Below are positions 15,811 to 23,615 of a DNA stretch of 64,000 nt, piece after piece (position 1 is the stretch's first letter; every line of letters starts with the position of its first letter). Made by a program: the position numbers and the translations under genes. The notes below the pieces were generated by a model, which saw only the letters and a list, made by a program, of their open reading frames with translations, did no database searches and was not told the origin of the DNA. This DNA comes from Stenotrophomonas maltophilia. GTDB lineage: Bacteria > Pseudomonadota > Gammaproteobacteria > Xanthomonadales > Xanthomonadaceae. The stretch spans positions 52,081 to 116,080 of the forward strand of contig DGLB01000074.1 of the NCBI GenBank assembly GCA_002387845.1. Direction: 5' to 3'.

Positions 15811-17466
15811 ATGAAGATTCTCATCCTGGGTGGCTACGGCGTTTTCGGAGGCCGCCTGGCGCGGCTGCTCGCAGACCTCAACGGGCTCGAACTGCTGGTC
15901 TGCGGGCGCAATCTTTCCGCCGCCGAAGCCTTTTGTGCGTCCTATGTGGGGGGCCCCCACGTGCGCCCGCTTCGCATCGAACGCGCCAGCATCGCCACCG
16001 CGCTCGACCGCGAGCGCCCGGACCTGGTCGTGGACGCCTCCGGGCCGTTCCAGGACTATGGCGACAACGGCTACAGCGTCATTGAAGCCTGCATTGCCGC
16101 ACGCATCGATTACCTTGACTTCGCCGACGCCGCCGATTTCGTCTTTGGTGTTTCGCGGTTCGATGCTGCCGCCAAAGCCGCGGGCATCTTCGTACTCTCG
16201 GGCGTCAGCAGCTTCCCGGTCCTTACCGCCGCGGTACTGCGCGAGATGGCGAAGACCATGGAGGTGGGTTCGGTCGAGGGCGGCATTGCGCCGTCTCCCT
16301 ATGCCGGCATCGGCCTGAACGTCATGCGCGCGGTGGTCGGCTACGCCGGTTCGCCGGTGAAGCTGCAGCGCGACGGCCGCGCGGGGCAGGGTATCGGGCT
16401 GGCCGAAAGCCGGCGCTTCACCGTCGCCGTACCGGGCCGCCTGCCGCTGCGCAACCTGCACTTCTCGCTGGTGGATGTGCCCGATCTGCAGGTGCTGCCG
16501 CCAGAGCATCCCACCCTGACCGACATCTGGATGGGCGCGGGGCCGGTGCCGGAGGTTCTGCACCGGGTGCTGAATCTGCTGGCCAAGGCGCGTGCACGCT
16601 TCCATCTGCCGTCGCTGGAGCCGCTGTCGCCGCTGTTCTACCGGGTGTTGAACCTGATGAAGTTCGGCGAGCACCGCGGCGGCATGTATGTCCGTGCACG
16701 CGGCCAACATGCAGGTACGCCGGTGGAACTGAGCTGGCATCTGCTGGCTGAGGGCGATGACGGTCCGTACATTCCGTCAATGGCCATCGAGGCGGTGATC
16801 CGCAAGCTGGTGGGCGGTGAGCATCCCGCCGATGGTGCGCGGCCGGCCACGCACGCGCTGGAGCTGGCGGACTACGAAGCGTTGTTTGCGGGCCGTTCGA
16901 TCCACACCGGTTTCCGCCGCGAGCAGCCGGACGCCTCGCTGTATCCGCAGCTGCTGGGCAGCGCGTTCGGTGTGCTGCCGCCGCAGGTGCAGGCGCTGCA
17001 CCGTGGCAGCGAGGCGCGGCGCTGGAGTGGACGAGCGGATATCCGACGCGGCACGGGACTCATGGCGCGCGCCATCGCGGCGCTGATCGGATTTCCGAAG
17101 GCGGGAACGGATGTGCCGGTCAGCGTGGCGTTCACGCCGGAGCAGGGCGGGGAGCGATGGACACGCGATTTCGGAGGCCGGCGGTTCTCGTCATGGCAGC
17201 GGCGTGGACGCGGGCGCAGCGAGTACCTGCTGGTGGAGCGGTTCGGGGTGATGGACGTGGCGTTGGCGCTGGTGGTGGAGGGCGAACGGTTGCATCTGGT
17301 GCCGCGTCGCTGGTTCCTGCTCGGTGTGCCGATGCCGGGTTTCCTGTTGCCGCGCGGCACCACCTTTGAAACCGAGACCGAGGGCAAGTTCGTGTTCGAA
17401 GTGGAGATTGCCGCGCCGTTGATCGGTTTGATCGTCGGCTACCGCGGACAGTTGCTTCCTGCGTAG
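15811..17466 (+). CDS. saccharopine dehydrogenase-like NAD(P)-binding protein with C-terminal DUF4166
   Basis: 551 residues. The N-terminal Rossmann domain begins MKILILGGYGVFGGRLARLL and continues with DASGPFQDYG and DFADAADFVFG, the saccharopine-reductase-like signature. From about residue 360 a separate domain follows (LYPQLLGSAFGVLPPQVQALH through VERFGVMDVALALVV) that fits DUF4166. Enzyme activity is unknown; lysine metabolism is not implied by the context. Bounded by terminators on both sides, so monocistronic. Confidence 0.8.
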   Translation: MKILILGGYGVFGGRLARLLADLNGLELLVCGRNLSAAEAFCASYVGGPHVRPLRIERASIATALDRERPDLVVDASGPFQDYGDNGYSVIEACIAARIDYLDFADAADFVFGVSRFDAAAKAAGIFVLSGVSSFPVLTAAVLREMAKTMEVGSVEGGIAPSPYAGIGLNVMRAVVGYAGSPVKLQRDGRAGQGIGLAESRRFTVAVPGRLPLRNLHFSLVDVPDLQVLPPEHPTLTDIWMGAGPVPEVLHRVLNLLAKARARFHLPSLEPLSPLFYRVLNLMKFGEHRGGMYVRARGQHAGTPVELSWHLLAEGDDGPYIPSMAIEAVIRKLVGGEHPADGARPATHALELADYEALFAGRSIHTGFRREQPDASLYPQLLGSAFGVLPPQVQALHRGSEARRWSGRADIRRGTGLMARAIAALIGFPKAGTDVPVSVAFTPEQGGERWTRDFGGRRFSSWQRRGRGRSEYLLVERFGVMDVALALVVEGERLHLVPRRWFLLGVPMPGFLLPRGTTFETETEGKFVFEVEIAAPLIGLIVGYRGQLLPA

Positions 17467-17478
17467 ACAATCAAACAA

Positions 17479-17502
17479 AAAGGGCACCCGAAGGTGCCCT
17501 TT
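17479..17502. terminator. bidirectional terminator
   Basis: 10-bp stem AAAGGGCACC / GGTGCCCTTT with loop CGAA between converging genes, with A-rich and T-containing flanks serving both strands. Confidence 0.85.
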
Positions 17503-17507
17503 GTCGG

Positions 17508-19514
17508 TCAACGCCAGATCTTGATCTGGTCGTTGTCCACCCGCTGCATCGGCTGGCCCGGCTTGCAGGTGAACGTGGCTCCGAACGCCGGCAGGTTGCT
17601 CAGCGGCCCATTGGTGCGCCAGCGACCCGGTGCGCGGATGTCGCTGGTCAGGCGCTGCGCGGCCTCGTTCGGCGACAGCTGCTGCGGCCACAGCGCCGCC
17701 CAGGCGCGGAAGAAGCCCTGCTGCTGGGCCGGCTTGGCCTTCGGCTCCTGCGCCAGGTATGCGGCCCAGGCCAGCTCCACACCGGCGATGTCGGCCAGGT
17801 TTTCTTCCTGGGTGAGCGAACCATTCACCTTGGCCCCCTTCACGCCGGGGAAGTCATAGGCGCTGTACTGCGCGGCGACGCGGCTGCCGAGCAGGGTCCA
17901 GGCGGTCTTGTCGGCTGGCGTCCACCAGCTGCGCAGTTCGCCCTTGGCATCCACCAGGGCACCCTTGGCATCGACGGCACGGTTCAGTTCGTGCGCGACC
18001 AGTGCACCGAAACTGCCGAACTTGTCGGCGGCATCGGCCTTGGCGTTGAACACCGGGCCCTGCAGCGCGGCGGCCGTGACGATCAGGCGGTTCTGGGCGA
18101 TGTCGTAGGCCAGCGACGGCTGCTGCGGCAGCACGTCCCAGCGGCGGTCAGCGTTGCCCTTGCCGATCCGCTTCATTTCCTCGCGATGGCGCCAAGTGGA
18201 GGCGATCAGCATGTTGCCGCCGAAGCTGCCACGGCCCATCGGCTGCACGCTGTAGTCCAGGTCGCGCAGCGGCGTGCCGATCTCGATCTTCAGCGCGGCC
18301 AGCTTGGCCTGCGCCTCGCTCTTGGCTTCGGCACTCAGCCAACTGCTGTTCTTGACCGCGTCGATCTGCACCTCGCGCACCTTGTCGACGATCCAGGCCG
18401 CCTGGCGGCGGTCTTCGGCGGACAGATGACGGGCGGCGTATTCACGGCCGACCATCGGGCCGGCGGCCACGTTGATGGCGTTGAGCACCTGCTCCCAGCG
18501 CGCCGGGGCCAGGGTTTCGCCACGGATCACGCGGCCGCGGAACTCAAACTCCGCATCGCGGTAGGCCTTGGACAGGTACGGGGCCATCGCATCGCCCACG
18601 CGCCAGCGCAGGTAGGACTTCCACTGGTCCGGCTTGATCCGGGTGACCATGCCGTCCAGCGCCTTGAACAGGTTCGGGTCGGCCAGCGAGACCAGGTCGT
18701 CGTTGACGCCCTGCACCTTCAGGAACGCATCCAGCTGCAGGTTCTTGTAGCGGCTGTTGAGGTCCTTGGTGGAGATCGGCGCGTAGTTGTTGAACGGGTT
18801 GTTGATCCCGGCCAGCGACTGCGCGTTGCGCGCCAGTTCGGTTTCCAGCGCGATCACCGCCTGTGCTTCAGCATCCAGCTTGGCCGTCGGGGTGCCGGTC
18901 AGGGCCAGGATCTGCTTGACGTAGTTGCGGTAGCGGCCCATCAGCGCCACCGTGTCGGCGTCAGTGCGGGTATAGAAGGCCGGGTCCGGAAGACCCATGC
19001 CACCCTGCATGAAGTAGCCGATATGACGATCCAGCGCCTTCAGGTCCACGTCCGGGGCGAAGTTGAAGGCCACCGGAATGCCGACCTGGTGCAGGGCGGC
19101 GATCGAGGCCGGCACGTCCTTGGCCTTCTTGATGGCGTTGATGCGGTCCAGCAGCGGGGCGATCGGATTGGAGCCGTCGGCTTCCACCGCCGCTTCATCC
19201 AGGCCGCTGGCCCAGAAATCACCCAGCAGCTTCTGGGTGTTGCCCTGCGGCGCCTTCATCGCCGCGTCCAGCAGTTCACGCTGCTGCAGGCGGGTGCGGT
19301 CGGCCAGCTGGCCCAGCGCGGTGGTCGCGCCGGTCTGCGGCACCGGGTTGGCCTTCAGCCAGCCAGCGTTGGTGGCATCGTAGAAGTCAGTGCACTGTGC
19401 GCTGGCGGCCGGGGTACGGGCGGCCTTCTTCTTCGGCGCGGCGGAGGCATCGGTGATCACCAGGGACGCCAGCCCCAGACCCAGGGCAATGGCAAGCGGA
19501 CGAAGGTTGGGCAT
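17508..19514 (-). CDS. M13-family metallopeptidase homologue lacking the HExxH zinc motif
   Basis: 668 residues from ATG 19514, with a signal peptide (core LAIALGLGLASLVITDASA). Fold landmarks of neprilysin/PepO-type peptidases are present along the whole length, including NPFNNYAP and the C-terminal third-ligand motif ENLADIAG. The zinc helix, normally HExTH, reads HELNR (17979-17993), losing the second His. The substrate-backbone motif NAYYNP seen in its neighbour is replaced near LAYDIAQNRL. No frameshift or stop is seen, so it is a probable pseudoenzyme rather than a pseudogene. It lies directly downstream of the apparently active paralogue. Confidence 0.8.
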   Translation of the reverse strand: MPNLRPLAIALGLGLASLVITDASAAPKKKAARTPAASAQCTDFYDATNAGWLKANPVPQTGATTALGQLADRTRLQQRELLDAAMKAPQGNTQKLLGDFWASGLDEAAVEADGSNPIAPLLDRINAIKKAKDVPASIAALHQVGIPVAFNFAPDVDLKALDRHIGYFMQGGMGLPDPAFYTRTDADTVALMGRYRNYVKQILALTGTPTAKLDAEAQAVIALETELARNAQSLAGINNPFNNYAPISTKDLNSRYKNLQLDAFLKVQGVNDDLVSLADPNLFKALDGMVTRIKPDQWKSYLRWRVGDAMAPYLSKAYRDAEFEFRGRVIRGETLAPARWEQVLNAINVAAGPMVGREYAARHLSAEDRRQAAWIVDKVREVQIDAVKNSSWLSAEAKSEAQAKLAALKIEIGTPLRDLDYSVQPMGRGSFGGNMLIASTWRHREEMKRIGKGNADRRWDVLPQQPSLAYDIAQNRLIVTAAALQGPVFNAKADAADKFGSFGALVAHELNRAVDAKGALVDAKGELRSWWTPADKTAWTLLGSRVAAQYSAYDFPGVKGAKVNGSLTQEENLADIAGVELAWAAYLAQEPKAKPAQQQGFFRAWAALWPQQLSPNEAAQRLTSDIRAPGRWRTNGPLSNLPAFGATFTCKPGQPMQRVDNDQIKIWR

Positions 19515-19593
19515 GCGAAACAAATCCGGTCGGATTGAAGACCGCAGAACTATACCAAGCCCGCATGAAAAGGCGGCATCGGCCCAAATACAA

Positions 19594-19614
19594 AGGCCCG
19601 GGAATCCCGGGCCT
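19594..19614 (-). terminator. terminator between the two M13 genes
   Basis: 9-bp stem AGGCCCGGG / CCCGGGCCT with loop AAT. On the minus strand it follows the active M13 gene and runs into TTTGTATTT. Confidence 0.7.
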
Positions 19615-19640
19615 CTGCATTCATACAGACCTGAAAGCGC

Positions 19641-21755
19641 TTACCAGATCACAACCTGTTGGTCGCCGGTGCGCACCATCGGCGCGCCGGGCTTGCACTC
19701 GAACGCGGCGGCGAAGGCCGGCAGGTTCGACGGCGCGCCCATCGCGCGGAACTGCGCCGGGGCGTGCGGGTCGGTGGCCAGGCGGACCTTGGCGTTTTCC
19801 GGGGTGTACTTGGTACGCCACACCGTCGCCCAGTTGAAGAAGAAGCGCTGGTCACGGCTGAAGCCGTCGACCTTGGCGTCTTCCTTGCCGGCCGACGCCT
19901 TCTGCAGCGCGTCGTAGGCGGTGGCCAGGCCACCCAGGTCGGCGATGTTTTCGCCCAGGGTCAGCTTGCCGTTGACCGCCTGCTCGCCCACCTTGTAACC
20001 GTCGAACTGCTTGACCAGCTTGCCGGTCAGGCCGCTGAAGTTCTTGGTGTCGGCGTCGGTCCACCAGTTCTCGAAGTTGCCGGTCGGCCCGAAGCGGCTG
20101 CCCTGGTCATCGTAACCGTGGGTCATTTCGTGGCCGATCACCGCGCCGATGCCGCCGTAGTTCAGCGCGTCGTCGGCCTTCGGGTCGAAGAACGGCGGCT
20201 GCAGGATGGCGGCCGGGAACACGATCTCGTTCTGCAGCGGGTTGTAGTACGCGTTCACCGTCTGCGGGGTCATGCCCCACTCGGTCTTGTCGACCGGCTT
20301 GCCGATCTTGGACAGGGCGAACTTGTAGTTGAACTCGTTGGCGGCGCGCACGTTGCCGAAGTAGCTGTCGCGCTGGGTGCTCAGGCCGCTCCAGTCACGC
20401 CACTTGTCCGGGTAACCGATCTTCGGGGTGAAGGTTTCCCACTTGGCAATCGCCTTGGCCTTGGTCTCGTCGCTCATCCAGGTCAGGCCCTGGATACGCT
20501 CCTTGAGCGAGGCGGCCAGGTTCTTGACCAGCTCTTCCATCTTGGCCTTGGATTCGGGCGAGAAGGCGACCTTCACGTACAGCTGGCCGAACGCTTCGCC
20601 GGCGTCGTTCTCGATGGTGCCCAGCACGCGCTTCCAGCGCGGCTTCTGTTCCTTCTGGCCGTTCAGGGTCTTGCCGTAGAAGTTGTAGCTCTCATCGGCG
20701 AAGGCATCGGCCAGGTACGGCGAGGCCGCGTCCACAGTGTGGAAGCGCAGGTAGGAACGCCACACCGACGGGTCGGTGTCGCCCAGCGCCTTGCTCACTT
20801 CCTGGTGGAAGGTCGGAATGGCGAGCGAGAACTTCTCCGGCGCGGCGATGCCCTGGGCCTTGAAGAACTCGGTCCAGCTGAAGTTCGGGGTCAGCTTGTC
20901 GGCGTCGGCCACGCTGACCGGGTTGTAGTACAGCGAGACGTCGCGCGAAAGCTGCTCGCTGGACTTGGAGGCCTTGGCCAGGCGGGTTTCGAACTTCACC
21001 ACGTCCGCCGCCTGCTTGGCAGCGTCGGCCGCGGCCACGCCGGACAGTTCCAGCACCTTGGCCACGTGGGCCTCATAGGCCTTGAGCTTGTCGGCGTTCT
21101 TGGCGTCGGTGTAGTAGGTGGTGTCCGGCAGGCCCAGGCCGCCCTGGCTGGCGTAGGCGATGTTCTGCGAGGAGTTCTTGAAGTCCGCTTCCGGGCCGAA
21201 GCCGAACAGCACGTTCTGGCCCTTGGCCGCGGAGCTGCGCAGGTAGTCGGCGATTGCCTCCTTGCTCTGCAGACCGTCGATGGCGGTCAGGTCGGCCTTG
21301 ATCGGCTCGATGCCCTGCGCGTTGATCTTGGCCTCGTCCATGCCGGTGGCCCAGAAGTCGCCGACGATCTTTTCGATGCCGGTCGGGTTCTTCACCGCGG
21401 CCACCTGTTCGGCCAGCTGGTGCTGCACGGCGACCGAGCGCTCGTCCAGAATGGTGAACGCGCCCCAGCTGGTGCGGTCGCCCGGAATTTCATTGGCGGC
21501 CAGCCACTTGCTGTTCACGTAATCGCCGAACGCGGTGCAGGCGTCCAGGTTCTTGTCCAGGTCGGACGGGTGGAAGGCGTTGTAGGCCGGCAGCTTGGCT
21601 TCGTCCAGCTTGAACGCGGTTTCCGCCGGGGCGGCCGTCGGCGTGGCGGTGGAGGCCGCGCTGTCCGTAGCCGGGGTGTCAGTCTTGCCGCAGCCGACCA
21701 GCGCGGCCGAAACGGCCAGGGTCAGCAGGACGATCTTGGGAGTGCGTGCGATCAC
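19641..21755 (-). CDS. M13-family zinc metallopeptidase, lipoprotein
   Basis: 704 residues from GTG 21755, which has GGAGG 8 bases upstream; the frame stays open far upstream but that part is antisense to the next gene. Lipoprotein signal with lipobox LVGC, then a Thr/Ala-rich linker. Catalytic motifs are intact: NAYYNP, zinc helix HEMTH (20118-20132), third ligand ENIADLGG and the C-terminal CKPGAPM. Expected to degrade peptides in the periplasm. It is the active partner of the downstream degenerate copy. Confidence 0.88.
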   Translation of the reverse strand: MIARTPKIVLLTLAVSAALVGCGKTDTPATDSAASTATPTAAPAETAFKLDEAKLPAYNAFHPSDLDKNLDACTAFGDYVNSKWLAANEIPGDRTSWGAFTILDERSVAVQHQLAEQVAAVKNPTGIEKIVGDFWATGMDEAKINAQGIEPIKADLTAIDGLQSKEAIADYLRSSAAKGQNVLFGFGPEADFKNSSQNIAYASQGGLGLPDTTYYTDAKNADKLKAYEAHVAKVLELSGVAAADAAKQAADVVKFETRLAKASKSSEQLSRDVSLYYNPVSVADADKLTPNFSWTEFFKAQGIAAPEKFSLAIPTFHQEVSKALGDTDPSVWRSYLRFHTVDAASPYLADAFADESYNFYGKTLNGQKEQKPRWKRVLGTIENDAGEAFGQLYVKVAFSPESKAKMEELVKNLAASLKERIQGLTWMSDETKAKAIAKWETFTPKIGYPDKWRDWSGLSTQRDSYFGNVRAANEFNYKFALSKIGKPVDKTEWGMTPQTVNAYYNPLQNEIVFPAAILQPPFFDPKADDALNYGGIGAVIGHEMTHGYDDQGSRFGPTGNFENWWTDADTKNFSGLTGKLVKQFDGYKVGEQAVNGKLTLGENIADLGGLATAYDALQKASAGKEDAKVDGFSRDQRFFFNWATVWRTKYTPENAKVRLATDPHAPAQFRAMGAPSNLPAFAAAFECKPGAPMVRTGDQQVVIW

Positions 21756-21899
21756 GTAGTTGGCCTCCAGGCCGAAGATGCGTGCATGGGTTGCTCCTTG
21801 GCGGAGCGTGGGGCAGACGATACGCCGCTGGCCCGGCCTGCAAGGGTGTCGAAGGTCATGGGCGAAGGCAAGCGGCGGCATGTGAACGCGGCGCGCGGG

Positions 21900-21929
21900 G
21901 CGACAGCTGCGGCCCGGGCGGTGTATACA
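21900..21929 (+). promoter_or_regulatory. possible promoter giving a leaderless transcript
   Basis: GCGACA, 18 bases, then TATACA (21924-21929). Transcription would start at about 21936, which is the A of the ATG, and no Shine-Dalgarno is visible before that ATG. Confidence 0.35.
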
Positions 21930-21935
21930 GCCACA

Positions 21936-23531
21936 ATGAGCAAAGCCACGACGGGTGTGTGGGACGCGGTCATCATCGGCGGCGGGCATAACGGCCTGGT
22001 CTGCGCGGCCTACCTGGCCCGGGCAGGAAAGCGCGTATTGGTGCTGGAGCGCCGTGGCGTGGTCGGCGGGGCGGCGGTGACCGAGGAGTTCCACCCTGGT
22101 TTCCGCAATTCGGTGGCCTCTTATACGGTGTCGCTGCTGCAGCCCAAGGTCATTGCCGACCTGGACCTGGCCGTGCATGGGTTGCGCGTGGTTCCGCGCC
22201 GGATCAACAACTTCCTGCCGCTGGAGGGAGATTACCTGCTGGCAGGTCCGGGGCAGACCGCGGCGCAGGTTGCGCGTTTCTCCGCGCGTGATGCGGCCCG
22301 GCTGCCGGTGTTCGAGCAGCGCCTGGAGGCCTTTGCCGATGTGCTGCGCGATACCGCGCTGCAGCCCCCTCCGAACGTGGGCGAGGGCAGTTGGCTGCGG
22401 CAGCTGCCCGAGTTGTGGCGGGCGGGGCAGCTGGGTCGCCGCCTGCACGGCCTGGAGCCGGCGCTGCGGCAGGAACTGCTGGATCTGTTCACCATCTCCG
22501 CGTCGGAGTATCTGGACCGGTGGTTTGACAGTGAGCCGATCAAGGCGCTGTTCGGGTTTGATGGCATCGTCGGCAACTACGCCAGCCCGCATGCACCGGG
22601 CACGGCGTATGTACTGCTGCATCACGCCTTTGGCGAAAGCAACGGGGTGAAAGGGGCATGGGGTCATGCCATTGGTGGCATGGGCGCGATCACCCAGGCA
22701 ATGGCGCGCGCTGCAGAGGCCGCCGGCGCGCAGATTCGTGTGACTGCCGGGGTACGTCGCGTGCGGGTCGAGCAGGGGCATGCGGTGGGCGTGGAAACCG
22801 AAGCCGGCGAGCTGATCCGTGCACGCGCGGTGGTGGCCAACGTCAATCCCAAGCTGCTTTACGAACGCCTGCTGGCACCGGAACACGTGCCGCCCGCTAC
22901 CCGTGAACGCATGGCCAACTGGCGCTGTGCCTCCGGCACCTTCCGGATGAACGTGGCGCTGTCGGCGCTGCCCGATTTCACGGTGCTGCCAGGCGCGGGC
23001 GACCATCTCACCGCCGGCATCATCATCGCGCCCACGCTGGCCTACATGGACCGTGCTTACAGCGATGCACGCGAATACGGTTGGTCGCGCGCACCGATTG
23101 TGGAAATGCTGATTCCCAGCACGCTGGACGACTCGCTCGCTCCGCCCGGGCAGCATGTCGCCAGCCTGTTCTGCCAGCACGTCGCACCGGTGCTGTCAGG
23201 TGGGCGCAGCTGGGATGACCATCGCGAGGAGGTGGCGGACCTGATGATCGCCACGGTGGAGCAGCACGCGCCCGGTTTCAGCCAGCTGGTGCTCGGACGG
23301 CAGGTGTTGAGCCCGCTGGATCTGGAGCGTACGTTCGGGCTGATCGGCGGCGACATCTTCCACGGCGCACTCAGCCTCAACCAGTTGTTCAGTGCACGGC
23401 CGATGCTGGGGCAGGCGGACTATCGTGGGGCGCTGCCGGGGTTGTATCTGTGTGGTTCGGGCACGCACCCGGGCGGCGGCGTAACCGGGGCACCCGGGCA
23501 CAATGCGGCGCGGGTGATCCTGGCGGATTGA
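21936..23531 (+). CDS. FAD-dependent phytoene-dehydrogenase-like oxidoreductase
   Basis: 531 residues from ATG 21936. N-terminal dinucleotide fold IIGGGHNGLVCAAYLARAG with VLERRGVVGGAA, and the C-terminal FAD motif YLCGSGTHPGGGVTGAPGHN. This places it in the amine-oxidase/CrtI superfamily, nearest to the PYROXD2-like branch. The substrate is unknown, and no other carotenoid gene is in the window, so a xanthomonadin or carotenoid role is not supported. It is divergent from the M13 operon and followed by two hairpins. Confidence 0.8.
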   Translation: MSKATTGVWDAVIIGGGHNGLVCAAYLARAGKRVLVLERRGVVGGAAVTEEFHPGFRNSVASYTVSLLQPKVIADLDLAVHGLRVVPRRINNFLPLEGDYLLAGPGQTAAQVARFSARDAARLPVFEQRLEAFADVLRDTALQPPPNVGEGSWLRQLPELWRAGQLGRRLHGLEPALRQELLDLFTISASEYLDRWFDSEPIKALFGFDGIVGNYASPHAPGTAYVLLHHAFGESNGVKGAWGHAIGGMGAITQAMARAAEAAGAQIRVTAGVRRVRVEQGHAVGVETEAGELIRARAVVANVNPKLLYERLLAPEHVPPATRERMANWRCASGTFRMNVALSALPDFTVLPGAGDHLTAGIIIAPTLAYMDRAYSDAREYGWSRAPIVEMLIPSTLDDSLAPPGQHVASLFCQHVAPVLSGGRSWDDHREEVADLMIATVEQHAPGFSQLVLGRQVLSPLDLERTFGLIGGDIFHGALSLNQLFSARPMLGQADYRGALPGLYLCGSGTHPGGGVTGAPGHNAARVILAD

Positions 23532-23535
23532 TGCG

Positions 23536-23562
23536 GTGTGGACGCGCATGGCGCGTCCACAC
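23536..23562 (-). repeat. SMAG-type hairpin
   Basis: 12-bp perfect stem GTGTGGACGCGC / GCGCGTCCACAC with loop ATG, 4 bases after the oxidoreductase stop. Same family as the GACACGC-type elements, inverted. A likely transcript end. Confidence 0.7.
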
Positions 23563-23579
23563 GCGGTGCATGAGAAGAC

Positions 23580-23604
23580 GGTGGCACGCACGCGGCGTGC
23601 CACC
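23580..23604. repeat. REP-like hairpin
   Basis: 10-bp stem GGTGGCACGC / GCGTGCCACC with loop ACGCG, 11 bases beyond the 3' end of the S9 peptidase gene. Probable bidirectional end signal with the hairpin at 23536. Confidence 0.65.
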
Positions 23605-23615
23605 GGTTCAATCTC

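Noticed and set aside
17979..17993. Reading the degenerate M13 gene as a pseudogene
   Set aside because: Frame, signal peptide, length and most fold motifs are intact; only catalytic residues differ.
19659..21935. Plus-strand reading frame continuous with the FAD oxidoreductase, giving a 1290-residue protein
   Set aside because: The part before 21936 is antisense to the well-defined M13 lipoprotein gene; the oxidoreductase fold starts at ATG 21936.
21756..23180. Minus-strand frame extending the M13 peptidase by about 475 residues
   Set aside because: It is antisense to the oxidoreductase, and a lipoprotein signal with GGAGG starts at GTG 21755.
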